A stretch of 64,000 bases of DNA from Quercus robur. Its lineage: Eukaryota; Streptophyta; Magnoliopsida; Fagales; Fagaceae. The notes beneath the pieces are model-generated. The model ran no database searches and was not told where the DNA came from. It saw only the letters and a list, made by a program, of their open reading frames with translations. Positions 57,274 through 64,000 of this stretch are shown in pieces. How positions within the stretch are numbered: position 1 is the stretch's first letter; the number at the start of each line of letters is the position of its first letter. The stretch covers positions 30,553,710-30,617,709 of the forward strand of contig NC_065544.1 of assembly GCF_932294415.1 (NCBI RefSeq). Direction: 5' to 3'. Made by a program: the position numbers and the translations under genes.

Positions 57274-58588
57274 ATCCTCCACTAGGTTGTAATAATATGT
57301 CTCACTTGATTGATATTTTATCATGCATAATGGAAGGTGTCTTTCAACTTAAGCCTCTTTTTAGTGTAATTGCTCAAGAAATCAAAAGAGTTAATGGTGG
57401 CTTGGTGCTTAAACCAAAACTCTTATGTGTTGAAATCAGAAACAAAACACACATAAGAATATCCACAACACATTTAGAAATCCATGTTGTTAGTAGTATT
57501 ATGGCCTTGTGCTCTTCCCAGTTTAGTGAACTTGTATAAGAGAAAGCCCTTTTACTTTTGCTAGAAGTGGCACCACTCCTATGTTCACAAAGGTGAAGTT
57601 CCTTCTTATGTCCCTGTTACACAAACATTTATAATTTATGAACTTCATTAAGAGTTTAAAACTCATCATTTATTTTCATCATAATAGTCTGCACTAATCT
57701 ATCCTGATTAAGACACAAATTTAGTGCTCTTACTAACCACGTATCAATAGCTTGTTGTTACCCTTTAAACCTTTTAGATATAATCAATTCGAGATTAGAT
57801 TCCCACTATTGGTGATTCTCTTAAAAGAAGGGTTTTAATCCCATTCTAATGGATGTTATCCTTACCAAGTCTCAAGACCCACTTCTCTAAAGGATCTATT
57901 TATATTTAGAGGTTATGTAGGCAGTGGACTAATCCAACCACACATGACTTGCCTTACGTATTCTTTTCTTAGACTTTTAAGTCTAAGTTCACATTGTATA
58001 CTATACACATTGTGATTTCACAATTATAGTATAGGGAATGGCTTACCATGGTCATGGCCACGACACTTTATCAAAACCTTAGTCATTTTCCTTCCTTGCC
58101 CATTACCATTATAGTCAATACTTTCAATTTCATTCTATAGTAGAGTAAGATATACACCTTATTTCTTTAATGCTTACACATAGCACCCCTACATGTAGTG
58201 ATCATCTAACTAGACATAGGTATTATCACTCACATCAATAATAGAATTAACTTTGAATATTCTATATAATAGATACTAATCACAATTAATTACTTTTTAG
58301 TGATCAACCTCAAGTTTTAGAAACTTTGAAAGTCTACATACTATGAAGGCAATATCTAGTTTTGTTCTATACATGATACACAACATGTACTTAATATACT
58401 AGTAAACTCAAGCTGTGCATCTGCCTTTCTAGTAATCTCTTTATTTAATATTGGAATCAAAGTGTCTTTGCCTCTTTAAAGATATTAAAATCTAAGAAGC
58501 AAGCTCTCAACACTAATCTCAACACAATGAGATAACACAATTCCCAATAGAATGAGAAAACACTAATCTCAATACAACGCGATTACTT

Positions 58589-58941
58589 AGGGGTTGTTTG
58601 GACTTTTTGTTTCCATAACTCATAACTCTGTTTCCATAACCCATAACTCAAAAATGGTGGGACTTATGGCTGAGAAGTCTGTTTGGTTTTTGTTTCCAGT
58701 TTTTGTTTCCATCACTCAATTCTCTGATTTTTGAGTCATGAGTTATGGAAACTGAAAACACATTTTAAGTGTTTTCAGTTTCCAATGGCATTTTGGTAAT
58801 TAAACATACATGGAGGGACCCACTAGTCAGGGTTAGTTGCAACTTTGTTTTTTTTTCTCCACTGTTCTTCAATTCGTTCTTTCTTCTTTTTTTTTTTTTT
58901 TCCCCCCTTCCTTTTTGCTAGAATCTTGTTAATTCGTTCTT

Positions 58942-58986
<45 letters not shown>

Positions 58987-59372
58987 CTTTATCACATAAT
59001 ATTTTTGGTCTTCAGTTCTTTCTTTTTTCACTGGGTTCAGGTTTCTAGTTTTATTTTTTTTTCCTTCTTTCACTAGGTTTGGTAATTTTTTTTTTGTTTT
59101 TTTTTTTCAATTGGGTTTGGTGAGTTTGAGTATTAGGGGTTGAAGGGAAAAAAAAGAAGAAAAAAAAAAAAAAAAAAAAAAGCTCCACCAAGTGACAGGT
59201 ATGGGGCCCACAAACAGTTGAAAAATATTGAGTGATGACAAGTTGAGTGATGGTGCCAAAAACACTTCGTGTAGAGTGATGGGGTATTTTAAGAGATGAG
59301 TGATGAGTAATGAGTGACGAAAATTGAGTGAGGAGTGATAAGTGATGAAAAAAAAATCCAAACAAGGCCTTA
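58589..59372. mobile_element. hAT-like non-autonomous element nested in the copia element
   Basis: Termini TTAGGGGTTGTTTGGAC and ATCCAAACAAGGCCTTAG. The subterminal part is rich in ATAACTCATAACTC / GAGTGATGAGTAATGAGTG motifs, like the element at 12850-14030. The interior has a T run of about 46 (58942-58987). A clear target duplication was not identified. Confidence 0.62.
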
Positions 59373-59840
59373 GTTTCCAATAGAATGAGGAAACACTAAT
59401 CTCAACACAACGAGATTACTCAAATCTCAACAAAATGAGATAACATAAACCTCGAAATGAGATTAATAAAGTGCACATCTCCACTATATTTCTTTACTTG
59501 ATTCTCATTCATAAAAGACTTTCATTTAATTAATTAAAGAAGTACAATTCCATAGGTCTTTTAAGCAAACTTTCTTACCAAGATTACTATTTAAGAAAGT
59601 CACTACACATCTTTATGATGCATACACAAATTATATGTGGACACACAATCCAATATTTCATCATTGATCCATGAATGTTCAATTAATGAACTCACTTGTA
59701 CTCTCTTTATTTCATAAAGAGGTACTTTCAAAATAGGATCACAACATGTACTTGATTAAACTTGAGACATCTACCACACATAGCAAAATTTAATCACAAT
59801 GAATTTAACATCCCTCAATGTTAATTCTCTATATTTTTCA

Positions 59841-61402
59841 GATATAAATGCACTTTTAGTCCCTACATTTTGCATTTTTTCCATTTTGGTTCATACATTT
59901 TATTTTTATCACTTTTAGTCTCTAAACCAATTAACGCATGACATTTAGGTCTTTTCCATCACTCAACTAATGCCAAAAGTTGATGTGGCAAACGGAGTGC
60001 ACTATTAGCACAGTAAATGCTGATGTGTCCATTAAAATAATATTAAAAAAAATGCTACATTAGCATCCATGTCAACCTCCACATTAGCATCTAACCTTAA
60101 AAATAAATTTATCAATTTAAAAAATTATAAAAAACAAAAAAATGGTGGAACTTAGATTTGTTATGTTTGTGCCTAGTTTCTTTTTCTTCTTCTTCCCTAA
60201 ATCTTTCTCTCAGTTTCTTCACCTCCCTTTCTTTCTATGTCTTCTTTCTTTCTTCCTCTTTTTCTTCTTTCTCCCTCTATCTTGGTGCTTAGCCTTCTTG
60301 AACTCTTTAAGCAAGTTCCTCCACTTTTCTCATCTTCGACGAAATCTACTCCCATAAGTGCTTGTTCGACTTCAGCTTGAACCCAAGTCTCAACTCTCAT
60401 CTTGGACCTACATCTCGACTCGCCTTGACTTTGACTTTGGCTTCATGGTCCTCGTCCCCGCCACTATTATTGCCAAGAATCATTTGCTAGTGCTGGTGGT
60501 GAGAGTGGGCATGAGTGTGAGGGTAAGGTTGAGGAGCGTGGTGAGGTGGTAGGTCATTGGCGTCGGCGCCATCATATGGGTTTCCAGTTAGATCAGAAAC
60601 CCATTTCCCTCCTCACTTTCTCAACTCTCTCTTTTTATCTGGTTTGAGTTTGCTGTATTTGTTTTGGATTTTTGATAAATTTGAAAAGGGATAATATTGG
60701 TTTGTGAAAGGAAGTTTTTGGGTTGATGATAGAGAATTTGTTGGGTTTGTGTATAAGGGGATTTGATGGGTTTTTGAAAAATGTTTAGGTCTTAGGATTG
60801 ACATCAAAAATTGGTTTGGTTGCTAGATCTGGAATTTTTTTTTGTTAGTGAAACAGAAAAATTTGTTTGGTTGCCTAGAAAATGTATAAGAGTATCTTAA
60901 TTTTCCTTAAACCAATCTAAGTTCAAGGATGGAGTTCTTCACTACCTTGAGTCCATTGGTTACCACGGTTTGTGTGTGTTTTTGTGTTTGGTTGAAAAGA
61001 AATGGCAAGAAAATGCTAGAAAATTTGGGTGTGTGTTGTTATATTTAAATCTGGGTTTGTGTTCATTGTGTTATTGTTGAAGATGAACTCAGATATAAAT
61101 TTATGTATTTTTTGAATTTTAATTCTACTATTATTGATGTTGTTGTCTTTTTTTTTTTTTAATTGATAAATTAATTTTTTTATTAATTTTAATGTTTGTT
61201 TTTAATTTAATTAATTAATGTGTGTGATTATATTATTTTTTATTCCACCATCAGCCACGTCAGCTTTTGTTGTTAGTTGAGTGATGGAAATGACCTAAAT
61301 GTTAGACTTTAATTGGTTTAGGGACTAAAAGTGGTAAAAATAAAATGTAGGGGCCAAAATGGAAAAAGTGCAAGATGTTGGGACTAAATGTGCATTTACG
61401 CC
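59841..61402. mobile_element. MULE-like element with ~150-bp TIRs
   Basis: TIRs 59841-59990 and 61253-61402 share, in inverse orientation, AAATGCAC, TTTAGTCTCTAAACCAATTA and CCATCACTCAACTAA. The flanks TATTTTTCA and TACTTTTAA match at 7 of 9 positions, fitting the 9-bp target duplication of Mutator-like elements. No transposase is present. A GC-rich interior (about 60350-60590) differs from its surroundings and could be a captured gene piece (Pack-MULE), though I recognise no protein in it. Confidence 0.75.
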
Positions 61403-62649
61403 TACTTTTAACAAGCACATCTTTGATGCACATTAGCATCTTTATGAGTTCATGACTCTTTTGAGATATACTCTTACACTTCTTCGATATCATAATTCCA
61501 CAATTTGAGTTTCTAAACCCCCACATTTGGAGTTTTCAACCATTCCAAAATTCACATATATACACACATACTGTAATTACATATATCAAAATGTAATAAT
61601 CAAATATAGTGAATTTCTTTAAAATTATATGAATGGTTTTAAAGATATCAAACTAATAACACAAATAGTTACTAGTGCATAGATATCAAAAATCTATCTT
61701 TTCCCTTTGTTTCAAAAATTTTACTACTAACCTTAGACAAAAAGATTTTATATCTTATTCTAATACCCACTCATAACCAATTGGTTTTGAAACTATAGGT
61801 AGATCCATTAAGATCCAATTATTATTAAATAATATCGAGTGTATCTTATCATTAATAGCTTTTACAATAGACAGCTACATCTTTTAGAAACACAAAGCTT
61901 TCTCAAACTTTAGGATCACTTCCCTTAAAGAATACTATGGGTATTTATTTAGGACTACACTTTTATTACTTTCAACAAGGTAAACAAGAACTTCACATGA
62001 AATAAAATTTGGATTAAAATCCCTTTTGTATCTCACACCTTGACTCCACTTTTGTTCACTTGGTGAACCACATCTAAATCTTTAATACCACTTAATGTGA
62101 TATTTAACATTGGAGTCATTTACTCATGTTTAAGTAGGTATTTGGGTATCTTTGAAATCATCTTTGAATTTAAACTCCATAAATTCAATGTCCTTTAATT
62201 TCACTCTTCTATTAGACCTTAAGTCTAAGAAACTACACACACGAATTTACATAAAACCTACATATACACTTTATATAGCTCTTTGACTAATTAGTCCTTT
62301 TTGGTCTATCATTTTACAAAAGGTTAAACACCCCCACAGTTTAAAATGATAAGCATTTGGTTACTTTCTCATTTCATAACACTTGAAATACTTTTGAGAT
62401 GAAACTTTATTTTGCACATAGCATATACTAAGCAAAACTTCTTCTTTTTTTTTTTTTTTGAGAAGAAAGCAAAACTTCTTCTCATATATCAAATAAGAAC
62501 TTAGGTGATTGCACTCAGGATTATGACATTCACCATATATTAGAGTTATTTTCTCTTTTGTTCTGACCAAAAAATTTATTAGGTGTATAATGGATTGCAC
62601 TTTGGTGTATTATGACATGTTCCTCACAAAGAAGAATATCCATTTAGAA

Positions 62650-63780
62650 ATATTCACCATCTTTAGTTAATACATCATTCAACTCAAATCATCATGCTTT
62701 TATTAAATTATATCATACACTGACATAAACTTCAAGAATTTGAAATTTAAACATTGGTCAAGAAAACTTCTTGCCAAAACTCAATTTTACTTCAACAATG
62801 AATTTTCATTAACTTTTGCTATAATGTGGATGTCTACAAGCACCTCTATTTCTATGAAGACTCCTTATAAGTCTTAAAATATGTCTTGTAGTTGCACACA
62901 TGCAACATTGCACTCGAATCAAATTACCAATTGGAGGATTTGTAATTACAGCCATATGAAATACAATGATCATATTATTACATACGCCACTCACCATAGC
63001 AATAATGTCCTTAATGACAATTACTTCATTGGCATTTCCATCTCCAACATTCTTATTCTTTAAGAACTAACATTATCAAATGTAACAGTCTTTCTTTCCA
63101 CAAAGGGAACATGACATAATCTACTTGTCATCGTTGGGATTCTTGGAGTTGTTCTTTTAAAACCATTCACACTCCTTATTCACATTCAAGTGCTTATTGG
63201 TTTTACTAGAACTTCCACTTTGAACATTGTTCACATTCACTTTAGAATTAATCTAAAGTGAGATCTTCAAACATGTTATTTAATGTTTTCACATAATTTT
63301 AGAAAATCACTCAGGAAAATATTCACATACTATATCACTTTAATAGTTTAAATTTCCATCCTTTAGATTTTCTACTTTACTTTATAGCATTTAAACATGT
63401 CAAAAGTTCATTCTTATTTCTCAATTCAAATAAATTTGCAACATATGCAAATATTCTAACAAAGAAACTCATCAATCAATTTGAAATTCAAATTGCCCAT
63501 GAACAAGAAATCCATACCTTCAATGTTCAAACTATGAACATGGCTTTTAATGCATCCACAATGTGAAAGAATCATCACTTTGTCTTGCCAAAAAAGAAAC
63601 TTGTTTCTTTCAGCCTTGTTCCATTGAATCTTCATTATGATTGATTCATCATTTGAAGATGTAATCAAATCCAAGTCAATTGCTCTTTCTATTGAGTAAA
63701 ATTAGTTCCATCAAAGTGATCCAATTTCACCAAACCATGGTTCAACATCTTCAAAGTTGTACCATCATTTACTCCTTTCA
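62650..63780 (-). pseudogene. copia gag-protease remnant
   Basis: Minus-strand pieces in order: gag start KLDHFDGTNFTQ followed by a stop where Trp is expected (about 63690-63740), a degraded zinc knuckle CSLCGKKDCYI (about 63080-63110), and a protease piece FDSSAMLHVCNYKTYFKTY (about 62850-62935), then VKLSFGKKFS. Several stops and frameshifts separate them. Confidence 0.65.
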
Positions 63781-63865
63781 TTGTAGCAAATATTGTCTGA
63801 GATTGTTGGGGATTTCACCAAATCAAGGAGTAATAATGAAAGAACAAAATGAACACATCAAGTAA

Positions 63866-64000
63866 ATCTATATATATAATAATAAGTAAACCTGAGAGAA
63901 ACTCAAATTAAAATTCCAAATTAGAGTTCCAATTTTGTACCATGTGTCCTAAATTATTTATTCTTAAATAGTTTTATTTCTTAATTTTAGAATCAAATGT
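63866..64000. mobile_element. Inverted second copy of the 5690-6345 MITE family, cut by the window edge
   Basis: The reverse complement of this stretch matches 6000-6140 at about 90% by eye. Shared segments include AAGAATAAATAATTTAGGAC, AAAATTGGAACTCTAATTTG and GAATTTTAATTTGAGTTTCT, then a TATATA tract. It interrupts the right LTR of the older copia-type element. Confidence 0.82.

Larger units (their letters stand above)
56598..64000 (-). mobile_element. Older copia-type LTR element with nested insertions, truncated by window edge
   Basis: Left LTR 56598-57273 (plus strand TGTGGGGGATTTCACC ... TATATACAACA). The right LTR begins at 63804 with TGTTGGGGATTTCACCAAAT and matches for about 60 bp before a MITE takes over at 63866. 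A polypurine-like tract on the minus strand (CTAGTGGAGGAT) abuts the left LTR. Minus-strand gag and protease remnants lie at about 62650-63780. The interior is otherwise heavily decayed and holds two further elements (58589-59372 and 59841-61402). Reverse transcriptase was not found. Confidence 0.75.

Overview
This is a plant nuclear window: AT-rich, intron-bearing genes, and most of the length made of nested transposable elements and their remnants. The ZED1/ZRK-type pseudokinase gene and the style of the repeats suggest a woody eudicot; a Fagaceae tree such as oak is my guess, but I cannot prove the species.

Host genes are few. (1) An RsmE-type 16S rRNA m3U methyltransferase (8 exons, 18780-25464 +), probably organelle-targeted, is the best gene here. 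(2) A single-exon ZED1-related (RLCK-XII) kinase-like gene (15315-16352 +) has a catalytic-loop segment scrambled by two compensating frameshifts; a short relic of the same family lies at 7497-7622. (3) A small basic plant protein of 65 residues lies at 39318-39515 +. (4) A 5'-truncated polyamine-transporter pseudogene (50527-51271 +) sits directly beside a copia retrotransposon.

Mobile DNA by region. 1-1740: 3' end of a Ty3/gypsy element with an antisense ORF. 2217-5605 and 53597-54989: two dispersed copies of one minisatellite-bearing element; the second adjoins a five-exon Ulp1-like protease fragment (52630-53572 -) that is easily missed because its exons are short. 5690-6345: a MITE-like TIR element, with a sister copy in inverted orientation at the right window edge. 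7652-11535: an LTR-like region rich in short tandem repeats, then a 1.6-kb element with 220-bp terminal inverted repeats. 12850-14030: hAT-like element. 16906-18516: two MULE-like TIR elements. 26522-29825: a local duplication in which only one copy carries a 1.15-kb TIR element. 30305-44472: several small hAT-like MITEs, one nested in another with its uninterrupted sister 8 kb away, a dimeric tRNA-derived SINE, and an RNase H relic. 45397-50254: a copia element with both LTRs and a perfect 5-bp target duplication, but a decayed polyprotein. 56598 to the end: an older copia-type element with nested hAT-like, MULE-like and MITE insertions.

The host genes do not form a pathway. I did not find a convincing wholly new system. 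The strongest leads are the minisatellite/Ulp1-associated element, the scrambled pseudokinase, and the element-presence differences between duplicated segments.
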